Positions 1 to 12,200 of a stretch of 64,000 bases of DNA are shown piece after piece (within the stretch, counting starts at the first letter, position 1; each line of letters starts with the position of its first letter). Where the stretch lies: assembly GCA_037367405.1 (NCBI GenBank), contig JAZKJV010009621.1, positions 511,501 through 575,500 of the forward strand, read 5' to 3'. The translations under genes were made by a program, and so were the position numbers. Source of the DNA: Ottelia alismoides. Lineage: Eukaryota; Streptophyta; Magnoliopsida; Alismatales; Hydrocharitaceae. The notes beneath the pieces are model-generated. The model was given only the letters and a program-made list of their open reading frames with translations, ran no database searches and was not told the origin of the DNA.

Positions 1-1380
1 GGTACGATACTAAGCTCGTGGTTAAAGTTTTCGCTCGAGGGTATACATTGTCGTGAGACTTTTGCTCGTGTATCTCGAAAAGATTCATTGTGGATTATCA
101 CAGCATTAGAAGGTCATTTTAATTTGGATATACAAAAAGTGGATGTGAAAATGACCTCTTTCTTAATGGAGATTTGGGTGAGCACATCAACATGTGACAA
201 CTTGAGGGTGTTCTTTTAGATAAAGGCAAGCATTTAGTTTACAGATTAAGGAAATCTATATATGAACTAAAACAAGCATCTCGTCAATATTACATTAAGT
301 TCAATAATATTACAAATTCATTCGATTTTATTACGAACATTGTTGATAATTGTATATATCTTAAGATGGGTATGAGCGGATATGCTTTTCTGATCTTACA
401 TGTTAGTTTTGCTTGGTTGTAATGACGTTGAGATGTTGCACGATACAAAGATATTTTCTTCTAATAATTTTGAAATAAAAAAAATACATGGGCAATGCTA
501 AGCATGTCATTAGCATAAAAGTTCATAGAGATAGATATAAAAGAGTTCTTGGATAGTCTCAAGGACCTATATCGAAAAAGTATGAGACAGATTTGGCATG
601 AAACATTGTTCTTCTAGCCCTGCAACTATATATGGTAAAAGAAGATAAATTTTTCCTTCAAATGTTCTAAAATTTTTTGAAAAAGGAACAAATGGAGGGC
701 TTTCCATATATGTCTATCATTAGAAGCTTAATGTATGCTCAAACATGCACTGGATCAAATATGTTTTACGATTGGGATATTCAGTAGACATCAAAGCTAT
801 ACAAGCATGGATGATTGCATGGTAACAAAGGTCTTGCAATATTAACAAAAATTATGGATTTTTGTGCTAGTCTAATGGCATTCAGATTCGGATTACACGT
901 GTGATAAGGAGGATAGAAATCTACCTCTGGACATATTTTTCTACTTGCTAGACGTGTTATTTCATGGAGAAGTGTGAAGTGATTACTTATCACATCAAGT
1001 ATAGAAGCCGAATTGGTAGCATGTCATGAGGCTACTGAACAAGCACTTCGGTTAAAGAATTTCATTGTGAATCTCAAGATAGTAGATCAATCTCAAGATC
1101 TTTAAGGTTTCATTGTGATAATTATACAGTCATATTTTTTTGCCAGCAATAACAAGTATGCATGTGTTGCAATGAGAATCGGCATTAAAAATCTTGTTGT
1201 CAAAGAGAAAGTTAGAAATCACATACTATTTATTGAACAAATAGGTATTAAGTACATGCTTCTATATTCTATGACAATGGGATGTTGTTTATTGTATCTT
1301 AATTATATAACTGAAATAGACCTATCTAGTACCTTGTCCATTAAAAGGTACACTCCATCAAGATTCGTATTAATATAACT
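1..1380 (+). pseudogene. Decayed Ty1/copia pol (RT to RNase H)
   Basis: Remnant of a copia polyprotein running off the left edge. Around 140-350 the translation follows the copia reverse transcriptase pattern: a 'LNGDLGEHIN' block (normally MDVKTAFLNG), then 'LRKSIYELKQASRQYY' matching the YGLKQAPRxWY box. Around 1000-1230 the RNase H end can be followed ('SIEAELVACHEATEQALRL', then 'KNLVVKEKVRNH'). The frame is broken by stops and shifts, and the YVDD active site cannot be recognised near 400-430. It is therefore non-functional. No LTR is visible in the window. The family assignment is firm, the exact limits are not. Confidence 0.75.
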
Positions 1381-2089
1381 TAATTTAACAAATAAAAAAT
1401 ATCAAATATATTACATGAGCTAAATGGGAGAACGTTGTAACTGCGGATAAATTGACGTATATGGCAGTCGATGATCCTTATATATGGTGGGTCATGATTA
1501 AATTGAAAGATGCATCTCAATGGTTGATTGTTGTTTTGTGGTATTTTGGTTACCTTCGTGGAGAGGTTAGTGATGGGCATGGGTTGAGCTGTTTCGGGCC
1601 CTTAAGGACAAAGCCTTAAGTCTATCTAAAAAATTCAGGTCTTGGTTCGGGTCTCGATCCACAAATATTTTTACGGTTCGACCCAAGCTCAGTTCCGGTC
1701 CATCTCCACATTCAACCATGTGACTTGTGGTTATTCCTTTTTATTCTAAGTCTAAAATTATTAACAACTGCTTGACACTTCAGATGAAAATGTTGAGCCA
1801 TTTGTACTAAGCTGCACTCCAAAGTAATTTGATTCAGCAGATTGTTGGCAATTTTTTAAGTCTAAAGTATCAACTTAAATGTGACCTTTTCCCTCACGTA
1901 GTGCGCAGCCTTTGCACAGAATTTGATGTTGTTGAAATACAATGACACCTAATTCAAGGCACCTTCCTTATTAATAAGATGAGGTGTTTCGATGTGGTTG
2001 TAAAATAATAATTTAAAAGCATGGTCCATCTTGAATTGAGTTAGCAAGTGTTGAAAATACTGAAAGATAATATAGAGAGAGAGGAAAAA
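1381..2089. other. Intergenic, no gene seen
   Basis: No supportable gene. 1381-1570 may be the 3' tail of the copia remnant. At about 1573-1710 a GGGC/GGTTCGGG-rich stretch resembles the ends of hAT-type elements, but I could not find clean inverted ends or a target duplication. Confidence 0.4.
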
Positions 2090-2457
2090 ATGGGATGCTC
2101 GGTAGCCAACGTGACCTCATTTTCCGTAAATTTTTTTTATTTTTTTTTGAAAAATATCACCATGTATATTCATCCTAATATCCCTCCTACATGTCATCAA
2201 ATTTCGTCAGAAACAAAGACTCATATGCCCTCCATCTAGAACAGCTAATTTTAATGGTCTTAAACTGTTGTAATCGTACTTGTTCTAAATGGAGGACATG
2301 TGAGTCTCTGTTTCTGACGAAATTCGAATATGACTCATAGAAGGGATATAGGGATGAATATACATGCGATATTTTTCAAAAAAGTAAATAATTTTACAAA
2401 AAATAGGGCGTGGGAAGTCATGTTAACTGCCCCAAGGGGCAGCCCCATTGACCCCAT
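2090..2457. repeat. Inverted-repeat element, family copy A
   Basis: Foldback element of about 370 bp. The left arm (about 2107-2249) and right arm (about 2288-2440) are reverse complements around a centre near 2268. Both carry the family core, 'CCCTCCATCTAGAAC' on one side and its near complement on the other. The outer parts are A/T runs leading into GGGGCAGCCCCA. No coding capacity. Five sister copies lie at 2601, 2969, 3325, 4346 and 25855. Confidence 0.7.
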
Positions 2458-2600
2458 ATGTGTGTGTGCGCGCGCGTGGGTGTGCGTGTGGGTGGGTGCG
2501 TGTGTGTGCGCATGTGCACACGTGCGCGGGTGTGTGGGTGTGCGGGGGCAGGGGTGCGTGTGCGTGCGTGCGTGGGTGGGTGTGTGTGGGGGGTGTAAAA
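2458..2600. repeat. TG/CG low-complexity tract
   Basis: Imperfect alternating TG, CG and GGGTG runs between two inverted-repeat elements. Much of it alternates purine and pyrimidine, a Z-DNA-prone pattern. The open reading frames here arise from the repeat and are not genes. Confidence 0.75.
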
Positions 2601-2968
2601 TGTATATGCCCCCTAGGGAGAGTTAACTTAGCTCCCCCTATCCTATTTTTCGTATATTTTTTTATTTTTTTTAAAATAAAAATCGTATAAATTCATTATT
2701 ATATCTCTATATTAAGTCAATCGAATTTCATGTGAGACAGAGACTCCTACGACCTCCATCCAGACAAGGTCGATTTAAAAAATCATGTGACCGTTAAAAA
2801 TGATTGTCTAGATGGAGGACGTAGGAGTCTTTGTTTCACACGAAATTTGAATGACATAATACAGGGATATAGTGATGAATATTCACGGAAGAAACTTTCA
2901 ATAAAATAAAAAAATGGAGAAAATGGGACAGGATGAGCTAAGTTAGCTACCACCTGGGGTAGCCCCAT
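2601..2968. repeat. Inverted-repeat element, family copy B
   Basis: Begins with TGTATATGCCCCCTAGG and GAGTTAACTTAGCTCCCCC, followed by an A/T-rich arm and the core 'GAGACTCCTACGACCTCCAT'. A reverse-complement arm ends in GAGCTAAGTTAGCTACCACC. It is a foldback in itself and also the mirror image of copy C immediately to its right. Confidence 0.75.
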
Positions 2969-3310
2969 TTTTCCCTATATAGGTGGTAGCTAACTTAGCT
3001 CCCCCATCTCATTTTCTCTATTTTTTATATTTTTTTAAAAAAAATTCTTATGTGAATATTCATCACTATCCATGTATTATGTCATTCAAATTTCATGTGA
3101 AACAGAGACTCCTACGGCCTCCATCCAGACAGTCATTTTTTATCGGTCACATGATTTTTTAAATTGACCTTGTCTGGATGGAGGTCGTAGGAGTCTCTGT
3201 TTCGCATAATAATGAATTTACACGATTTTTATTTTCAAAAATAATTAAAAAATATGCCAAAAATAGGGTGGGGGAGCTAAGTAAGCTCCTCCTAGGGGGC
3301 ATACACATTT
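2969..3310. repeat. Inverted-repeat element, family copy C
   Basis: Starts at GGTGGTAGCTAACTTAGCTC and ends with CCTAGGGGGCATACACA. The arms contain the same GAGACTCCTACGGCCTCCAT core facing its complement at about 3175-3200. Its left end is the reverse complement of the right end of copy B, and its right end of the left end of B, so B and C lie head to head. Confidence 0.75.
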
Positions 3311-3324
3311 TTCCCTATATATAG

Positions 3325-3712
3325 GGGGGATGGGGTTGCCCTCGTCTCATTTTTTGGTGAATTTTTTATTTTTTCAAAAATACCGTCATTTATTTTCATC
3401 ACTATATCCCATTAGTGAGCCATTCCAATTTCATCAAAATAGAGATTCATATGCCCTCCATCTAGAACATGTCGATTACAACAATTCTAAGACCGTTAAA
3501 ATTATATGTTTTGGATGGAAGGCATATGAGTCTTTGTTTCTTACGAAATTGGAATGAGATATTAGAAGGATATCATATTAGAAGGATATAATGATAAAAA
3601 AATACACGACGATATTTTTGAAAAAAAAAATAAAAAAAAGTCATCAGAAAATGGGTGGGGGCAACCCGCCGGCTACCCCTAAGAGGCATCCCTATTTTTC
3701 CCTATATATCCA
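3325..3712. repeat. Inverted-repeat element, family copy D
   Basis: A fourth foldback of the family. The left arm carries 'CATATGCCCTCCATCTAGAA' and the right arm the matching GATGGAAGGCATATGAG block. A direct repeat of ATATTAGAAGGATAT sits at about 3557-3590. Ends in TTTTTCCCTATATA like copies B and C. Confidence 0.7.
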
Positions 3713-3724
3713 TATATAGAGAGA

Positions 3725-3876
3725 GGGTTGATCCTGTGAGAGCGTGAGAGCAATGATTCTTGACCACTAGATTCTGTCACCTCTCTCTTCATTGATTGCA
3801 AGAGGAGAGAGAAGAGCAGAATCTAATGGTCCAGATTCACTGCTCTCACACCTTTTGGCTCTCACAGGATTAGCCC
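3725..3876. repeat. Short foldback element of a second type
   Basis: About 150 bp. The left arm GTTGATCCTGTGAGAGC is mirrored by the right arm GCTCTCACAGGATTAGCC, and the pairing continues inward through the GAATCTGG/CTAGATTCTG blocks. It directly abuts the CGCA microsatellite. No coding capacity. Confidence 0.7.
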
Positions 3877-3882
3877 ACCACA

Positions 3883-4321
<439 letters not shown>

Positions 4322-4345
4322 AAAGAGAGAGAGAGGGAGAGAGGG

Positions 4346-4680
4346 AGCTCATGATTTTTGAGTTTTTTCAAGGAAACCTTAAGGGGGGATTTGCTTAATA
4401 TATTGATGGAAATATGTGTTCAAGTTTCATGCAAACAAATATTTCCAACACGTTCATCTAGAACGAGTCAATTTTAGCAATTCTGAGATCATTAAAGTTT
4501 AGTAGTCTTGATGGAGATGATAGAAGTCTCAAATTAAGTTGAAATTTAATTGGCATCATGGTGATATATAGTGATTGGATTTTCCCAAGATTTCATTTCA
4601 AAAAAATGAAAAAATAAAGGGAAAATGAGCCGAATTTAAGTAGTTACCTACACCACTATGCGTAGGCTCCCTTTTCCCAT
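4346..4680. repeat. Inverted-repeat element, diverged family copy E
   Basis: A/T-rich foldback with the family core (TTCATCTAGAACGAGTCAAT, then AGTCTTGATGGAGATGATAG) and a GTGATATATAGTGAT block as in copies A-D. It ends near CGTAGGCTCCCTTTTCCC. It is less similar than A-D, so limits are approximate. Confidence 0.55.
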
Positions 4681-5439
4681 ACAAGGTTAGATTACTCTAT
4701 TATTTTTCTATAATGCAATAATCTTACAGTGTATGCAACAAGGTTGCCGTGTGGAGAAACAGCAAGCTGGCAGCAGTCATTAGGGGAGGGGATGCAGCAC
4801 GGCTAGGGCTCCAGTGGAGGAGCAGTGGGATCCAGCTAGGCAGTAGATAGTAGGGCATGAGGAAGAGTATTGGCAGCTCGGGCCGCTCGACTAGGGCGTG
4901 TGTCGTGATGTGGAGGGCTCGGGTTAGGGTTATCGTCCAAAAAGGGGGGACGAAAGAGTGAGGCATGCAGAGGAAGGGGGAATTCAATGTGGGAAACGAA
5001 TCGGGAAAGGGAAAAGCCACTTGCAATTTCATCAGAGGGGTGTGTTTCCCAGCTCCCATGTTTAAGGTCCAAGAATGGGCTTCGGACCTCCTTTCGGAGC
5101 TAGGAACTGGTCGGGCCCTCGAGCTAGGCCGAGCCAAGTCCAAGCTCGCCTCAAAAAAATCTGAGCCAAAAAATATGACCCAAACCCTGCCCATTATTCA
5201 GCACAACTGATATTACAAAAAAAAGGAATGGACATAAGTGATATTACAGAAGTTAAGAGGGACACAAATGATAAAAACTCTTTTTACTAATAGATTTTCA
5301 TGACCAATATATTACCATAGAGGCCTGCCATTATATATTGAATCTTAAGATCAACAAGTATAATATGCTGAACAAAAAATTGAGCATTCAAACATCCTCA
5401 GTTCAGGTGCAAACTGCCAGTCTTTTTAATACTTGCATT
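4681..5439. other. Intergenic region downstream of CBP60
   Basis: No protein or RNA gene recognised. About 5060-5170 is rich in GGGCC/GAGCTAGG/CGAGCC motifs like the hAT-type element in CBP60 intron 1. About 5205-5275 (CACAACTGATATTAC, GTTAAGAGGGACACAAATGA) resembles the foldback element at 6488-6705. Confidence 0.4.
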
Positions 5440-5702
5440 CTTCCCTAGATATCGAGAGACGGTGTCGTAAAGTTACAGAGGTCATAGATAGCACAACGCA
5501 AAGCTTTGATCCCCCTCGGGCTATATAACATGTCTACACGAGAACCAGACGTGGCAAACGTAATCTACCGATGCACCGGTGAGAATTATATAGCAGAAAC
5601 TAAGCTGTACATTAAAAATCATCTACATACAGAACCTGGGAGCACCCACGAAAACCCAGCTCCCAGAACCAGCCTACAGGTTGGCGGCCTTCGGCAGACC
5701 TG
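5440..5702 (-). other. Probable CBP60 3' untranslated region
   Basis: Sequence immediately downstream of the CBP60 stop codon, lacking ORFs or repeats. I saw no canonical AATAAA signal on the minus strand here. The extent is a guess; transcript ends would decide it. Confidence 0.35.
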
Positions 5703-6220
5703 TTAATCATCTAGTTCAACCAATTGGGCCCTCCTCTTCTCAGCTGCTTTTTTACGTATAAATATACCCCACCTCATTGCCGCCTTGATCTTGAGCCAAC
5801 CAACAACCGCTTTCCCCGACCGCTGGCGATCCTCGTTGAATGGTGTAGGCATGTAAGACGGGTAAGAATAGCCGTTGTCACTGAGATTGGTGGATGGTCC
5901 TCCAGTGGAGAACATGCGGAGCAGATGCTGCATGTCGTCGTTCTCCAGCATCTCGTGGCTACTGGTTCTGATCTCCTCTTCCGTGAAGAACTCATCATAA
6001 GGATGGAAGCTGGAAGGCAGCATGGGAGAGGGCAGGGGCTGGAATTCTAGGTTGGTTTGCTGAGGAGGACCTAGTGCCAGCCCTGTGCTGTCGGTTCTCG
6101 AGAGCTGCGGTTGGTGGTCAGCAAAGAAGTGGTTCTGAACATATGATGTGCCACTGAAATGTGTGTGAGCATTCTGCCCAGCCATGTATCCCGTGACTTG
6201 ATCTTCGTATCCGGCTGCAT
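5703..6220 (-). CDS. CBP60: CBP60 exon 8 (calmodulin-binding C terminus)
   Basis: Acceptor GGTGCAG|ATGCAG, then '[18 protein letters not shown]', a variable middle region, '[16 protein letters not shown]' and the C-terminal helix '[20 protein letters not shown]', ending 'AQLVELDD' and TAA. A second AG 6 nt further in would also keep the frame. The upstream intron carries copia, LINE and hAT-like insertions. Confidence 0.9.
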
Positions 6221-9200
6221 CTGCACCAAGAAAAGTTTTGAAATTTTATGAGGAATTGATGAAAGTATAAGCCGCAAGATGCTTCAGTTAGTGATCAATC
6301 GATACACCGACAAGGGATGGTTGCAACTAAAGCTACGAGCATGCTATTCAAATAAATCCAATTATTAATGGCATTGCATTTGAAGCAGTACTATGGCATT
6401 GTGCTTTGATGGCAAGATTTGAATACTTGAAGTCTTATTGATCAAGCACTAGCCTACTTAAGCGAATTCGTATGTTGGAACATACTGTCGTTTATATCCC
6501 TTCCTTTTTGTAATATCAGTTGTGCCTCTGACTTCTTACAAAATTCACAGTTCTGCCCTTTTGTAATATCTGTTATACCCCTATTTTATTGTAACGAGAG
6601 GGGCAAAACTGTGATTTTTAAGAATGCAGGGACACAACTGATATAACAAAAAAGAGGGGCAAAATCGATATTGCGGAAGTTAAGAAGGGTACAACTGATA
6701 AAACCCCCAACTTCTAGCTAAATTTGTTGAGCCTATGACCCTCCAAAAACCTTGTTCCAAGTTCAATGACCATGCCACGGTGACATACCACACAATGAAA
6801 CCCTTCGATCATAAAGCAACGACGGCATTCCTAAGTTGAATGACCTATAGTTGGAGTAAGCTCCTTTCAAAGAGTTAATTAGATGGCCATTTCTTTTGTG
6901 AATAGCAGGTGTTTAGATAGTTACCATGGTTGGAATGGCAAATATGATGTGATATTATTTATATATTATAATGATTTTATTTATGTTTAAATATTTTTTT
7001 TGATGTTGACCTTTTAGGTTTATAGGTGGTTATATATTATAGCATGAGAATTGAGAAACATGAGATTAGCACAACTAATTCTAACATAGAAATGTAGGGG
7101 TAGAGACGAGAGTAATCTAGACCCAAATACGTATCCCATCACGAGTAACCAGTAATAAAAATGATTAATAAAGAAATGATTAAAAATTGTCAGCTTTTCT
7201 TCTCGCAATTTCTTTTTTGTATCGTACGGATTCTTTTTGTACGATCATTTTTTTATCATGTACGGTTGTTTCTTGAACGCACCTTTTCCAAAACACATTC
7301 CTTTCCCCTTTTTTTAAATCAACCCAACTTTGGGCCCAAAAACTCACGGCTCCCCCTCTTTTTTTATAAACTCACGATGTGGCCCACACAAGTTGGGCCC
7401 AAACTTTTGTTCTTTCCTTTTTTTAAAAACAGGATAGCGGTTGGGTCAAAATAAGAAAGACCCTATTTAGGGTTCCCATCAGGGAACCCTTCTTATCACG
7501 AAGCCGCCTCCTATTGGGGCTGTTGGCTTTCGAATGCCACTGCCACAGATGTCTGGGAACATTGCTGGAGGGGTTGCGATCTCCGTCCGTGCGCCTTGGA
7601 GGGTGCCGCCAAGGACCATAAGGAACGGAGGTGCGGCTGGATGAGTAGCAGCATTGTCGTCTGGAGAAGGCCTCAAAGGGCCATAGGTGTCTATTACACT
7701 TTCTCATCTGATACAGGAGGTCCAGGTCTTCTTATATAGCCTCCAGTCCACAGACCCTCCAAGTCCCACCACTGGTAGATATGGGACTAAACAATGGATG
7801 TGGTAAATAGATCCTGAAGTGATCCATTTATCCATCTATATGATACTGACGCATATACTCCAACAACCATCAACTACTCTGATTCTTTTCCGCCAGAAGC
7901 CTTCTCTGCCCCCCCCCCCATCCGAATGGAAAAATCCTTCACATTTTTTATATTAGAATCGAATTGTACAACAATTGTGAAGGCAAGAAAAGAAACTTCC
8001 TTTCCTCGTGGGCAAAAAGAAGAGCACTAGTTGTAAATCTTGTGTGATTCCACTGTATTTTTTGCATGTTGGTTGGGTGGACAGTTGACCAAAAGAGGAA
8101 TTAGAAGTTGACGAGAAATGGAGGAACTTTCAAACACGTGTGATGATAGTGACCACGCTTCCTTGCTTCTAGCTCCACCGCTTCTTGCAAGGAAGGCTGG
8201 CTACTAGTTTACCAGTCAATATCACTAGGCTCGCTCTCTGTCAAAGTGAAGGATACAAATCATGGAAGGACATATCGATATCGATATCGTTTCGATATCT
8301 TGTCGATATCGATATATCGATGACATATCGCCGATATATCGCCGATATATCGCTATATCTAGGAATCTTTCTGAAGAAAATGCCTGAAATCGGATATATC
8401 GATATATCGATTTCGATATCGGTCCCATGTCGATATCGATATATCGGCGATATATCGCCGATATATCGGGATACGGCCTTCCATGATACAAATGACCTAG
8501 TAGTTAACTTAGTTTATGGTTGAGATCCTTCGATGCCATATGCTTCATACATACTATGCAACGATGGGAAAAAGGGCATGCCATATACAGAAAAAAGAAG
8601 TGTGCTTCTCTTCTTCCTTTGCAGTTCTAGACCGAAGATGAATAAATCCCCCAAATCTTACTATGGGGGTTTGGGATATGGTCTATATGGAGAAAAAAAA
8701 GAGAATGAATTGTTTATTCCATAGGCTCTAGGGGTTCTTATATAGTGTGAAATTCAAAGGAACAAAATAGAAGAATTACAAAGGTACCCTCGAGGGGTTA
8801 CAAAATAAAGTGACTAAAAATAATTCTAACAACCCCCCTCAAGTTGGAGCATATCTGTCGATCATGCCTAACTTGGAAATAAGCTTAGATGCGCATTTAT
8901 TTGGTAGTGCCTTTGTAAGAATGCCAGCAAGCTGAAGGTCGGTAAACACATGTGGCATGCAAATCTTCCTTTGGCGTACAACATCTGGTATGAAATGCCA
9001 ATCAACTTCAATATGTTTGGTTCTTTTGTGAAAGACAGGGTTGGTAGCACTATGTGGCAGATTTGTTGTAACAGTGCAAAGGAACAGGGGTAGCTACAAG
9101 AAAATCTATTTCTATCAAGAAAGATGTCAACTAGGTAATCCCGCATGTGGCATGAGCCATTGCCCTATATTTTGCTTCATCACTTGACCTAGACACAACA

Positions 9201-12200
9201 GGTTGCTTCTTGCTACGTCAGGTGACCAGATTTCCTCCAGCAAACATAGTATATCCGATGGTGGATCGCATGTCATCCAGAAAGCAAGCTAATGTGCATC
9301 AACATAAGAAGTAATGCCGGTGTGACCATTTGCTCTGTAGAAAAGGCCACATCCAGGAGACCCCTTTAGATAACGGAGTATCAGGAGAACTTCCTGTCAA
9401 CGACTGTAGTGTAGCATGGTTTGTCCATGTGTTGGCTTGCTTTACTGACAGCATATGATATATCAATCCTAGTGATAGTGAGGTAAAGAAGTTTGCCTAC
9501 TAGGCTTCTGTATTGAATAGGATCTTCAAATATAGGATTTGGAGAAGTGGTATGCTTTTCTGCCTCTGTTGGGACACTTGATGGTTTGCATCCAAGCAAA
9601 CCTGCCTCTGTAAGAATGTCCATGCAATATTTCCTCTATGACAGACGTAACCCTTATGCTATGTGGATAGCCTCTATACCCAAGAAGTAGTGTACTTGAC
9701 CAAGATCCTTGGGAACAAACACCTTCTGCATGGCCTCAAATTTCAGCGAAATTCAGTCGAATTTCTGTCGAATATCGATATCCAATCGAAATCGAAATTC
9801 GACCGAAATGACCGAAATATGGGGGTCCTAGTACAAAATATGACCAAAATTCCAGTCAAAATTCCACCGAAATTCCATCAAAATTTTGTTTTAGTCGATA
9901 CCGAAATGGTGACCGAAACCGACATTTGGGGCCTTGCCCCTCTGGAGGAAGGCCTTAATCTGTGTAATTCATGTTTTGTCATCACTAGCTACTATCATGC
10001 CATCAACATAAATGGCCAACATCACAGTCCCAATGGTCCATCGTCTCACAAAAACATAGTAGTCTGATATCATCCTCTGAAACTCGAGCCAATCTCAGTA
10101 GTGAGCCTGTCAAACCAAGCTTGTGGACTGTGCTTCATGCCATATATAGCCTTGCAAAGTTGACATATACAATCTTCCTCGACTGAGTAACCAGGTGGCT
10201 GCATCATGTAAATCGCTTCCTTAAGATCACCATAAAGGAAGGCACTGTTCACATCAAGTTGGAATATAAGCCAATTGTTTTTTTAAAGAAAAAATGGCCT
10301 CCACTTGATAGGTGTGTACCCAAAAACTTCACCATTTATCGCCTAAAATATCAGTACATACCTAGTTTAGAACATAAGAAAAGAAGGAAAGAAGATACAA
10401 GATTATAATAACCAACTCTCAGCAAGCACCTTAGCATGTGCTACCATGTTTTCGCCATAGCTCATGACGAAATATCGCACCATTTCTAGCCAATCTAGAT
10501 TGCCCAGATCATCTCTACAAGTTCACCTCTTTACTTCTCGGTGTCATTCTATTCCATCCTGATGGTTTCCCAGAAGCTCGACACCCCACCACACATGTTG
10601 ATAGACTCCTCAACATGTTCCAGACCTCCACAGAGTAACAAAACCTGAAAATAGATTATTTGCGTCCTCCACCTCCACATGAAACCACAAGCAAGTCGGG
10701 TTCGTACGTGGAATAAAATGAGTGGAACCGGTCCCCAATTAGTAGTCCGTCTCTCCTAAAGATCCATATGAAGACCTTAACACAATTCGGAATTTTCCAT
10801 TTCCAATTTCGCATGCAGTTTGCCTCACACCCACCAAGGTCGAAAGGTGTAGGTCCTTCTTTTAGTGCATGATAGGCCTTTCTCACTGAAAAACAACCAT
10901 CACGCCAGCTCCAGCAATCTCCCCCATCAGTTGGACCTACAACGCTCTCAAGCTCCTCTAACATCGTCAACTCCTCCAATCGTTGTTGCGAGAGCTCTGA
11001 CCTAAACAACAGGAAAAAAGCATGTCCATCCCAAACCACGGCCACAGAAGCTTCCCGATTTGTAGCCAAAGCCATCAGTCATGGGAATCTTTTCCTCAGG
11101 ACCCCACCCTAACTCCAATCATCCGTCCAAAACTTGAAATCATTTCCATTTCCTATAACAGGTCTCAGGTAAGGGTGGATCTCCCGAGCGACACAACAAA
11201 TGCCTCTCCAAAAGTAAGAGGACGTCAGCTCAAGTTCCCCCGGGTTCGCGAAGGAGTATACGGTTTTGTATATCTTGTGAATCACATTGCAAACAAGGTT
11301 GTCACAATCTCCCCATATGTGTGATATTCACTTGTTGAGCAATGCCTTATTCATCTCTTCCAAGTTGCGGACCTCGAGGCCCCCGTCATCCTTCAAGGTT
11401 GTGACCGTCTTCCAATCCACCAAAGGGAACCCATTTATTCGCCCATAGGATGACCAAAAGAATCTCCTCACAATGCTTTCAAGGTGCCTCACGACTACTG
11501 GAAGCATCCTTGATGAGAGAAAGAATATAGGAATCGTGGAAAGCATTGATTTCAGTAACACCAATCTGCCACCTCTTGACAGGCAGACCGACTTCCAACC
11601 TGCTAATCTATGTTCCATCTTCTCAATCACCGGTCGCCAGCCAACCATATTCATCTCCCAATCACCAAAGGGACGCCCAAGTAGCACATTGGTCGACTGC
11701 TCCTTGGAGATCTCAACCATGTCTCTCTCTCATGCAGGTTAAAAGGTACATATTCCGACTTGTCTCTGTGGAGCGTTAGCTCAGACACAAAGCTGAACAT
11801 GTCAAGGACCACAGATACACCTTTACAGCTCAAGGGTCCCCTTTCCTCAAAAAGTATTGTACCATATGTGAACTAGAGAATTGGAACAGGAACCTCCTTT
11901 GAATAACCAGTGCAAAACCTCCCTTAATTACTCTATCAATCATGATAGATAGAGCATCGATGGTAAGAATGAACAAGAGTAGTGCCAGAAGGCAACCTTA
12001 AAGCACACCTCCCTACTGACTGAAAATAACCTCCTCCTGACTGGTTGTTCACAAGTATCGTACGTGATGCAGTCGTGATGCATATTTTCATCCATGCAAT
12101 CCACCTATCTGGAAAACCAAGCCAGACCATGTAATCGTATGCCTTAGAGAAATCCACCTTCCACGTCACTCTTTTTGTTTTCCGCCTACCCCAATCTGCC

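Noticed and set aside
4724..5210. 156-codon minus ORF and overlapping plus ORFs
   Set aside because: Low-complexity composition, no recognisable domain, and overlap on both strands.
8181..8523. Paired ORFs of 88 and 112 codons rich in Ile, Asp, Tyr and Arg
   Set aside because: Translations of the CGATAT array of the hAT-like element.
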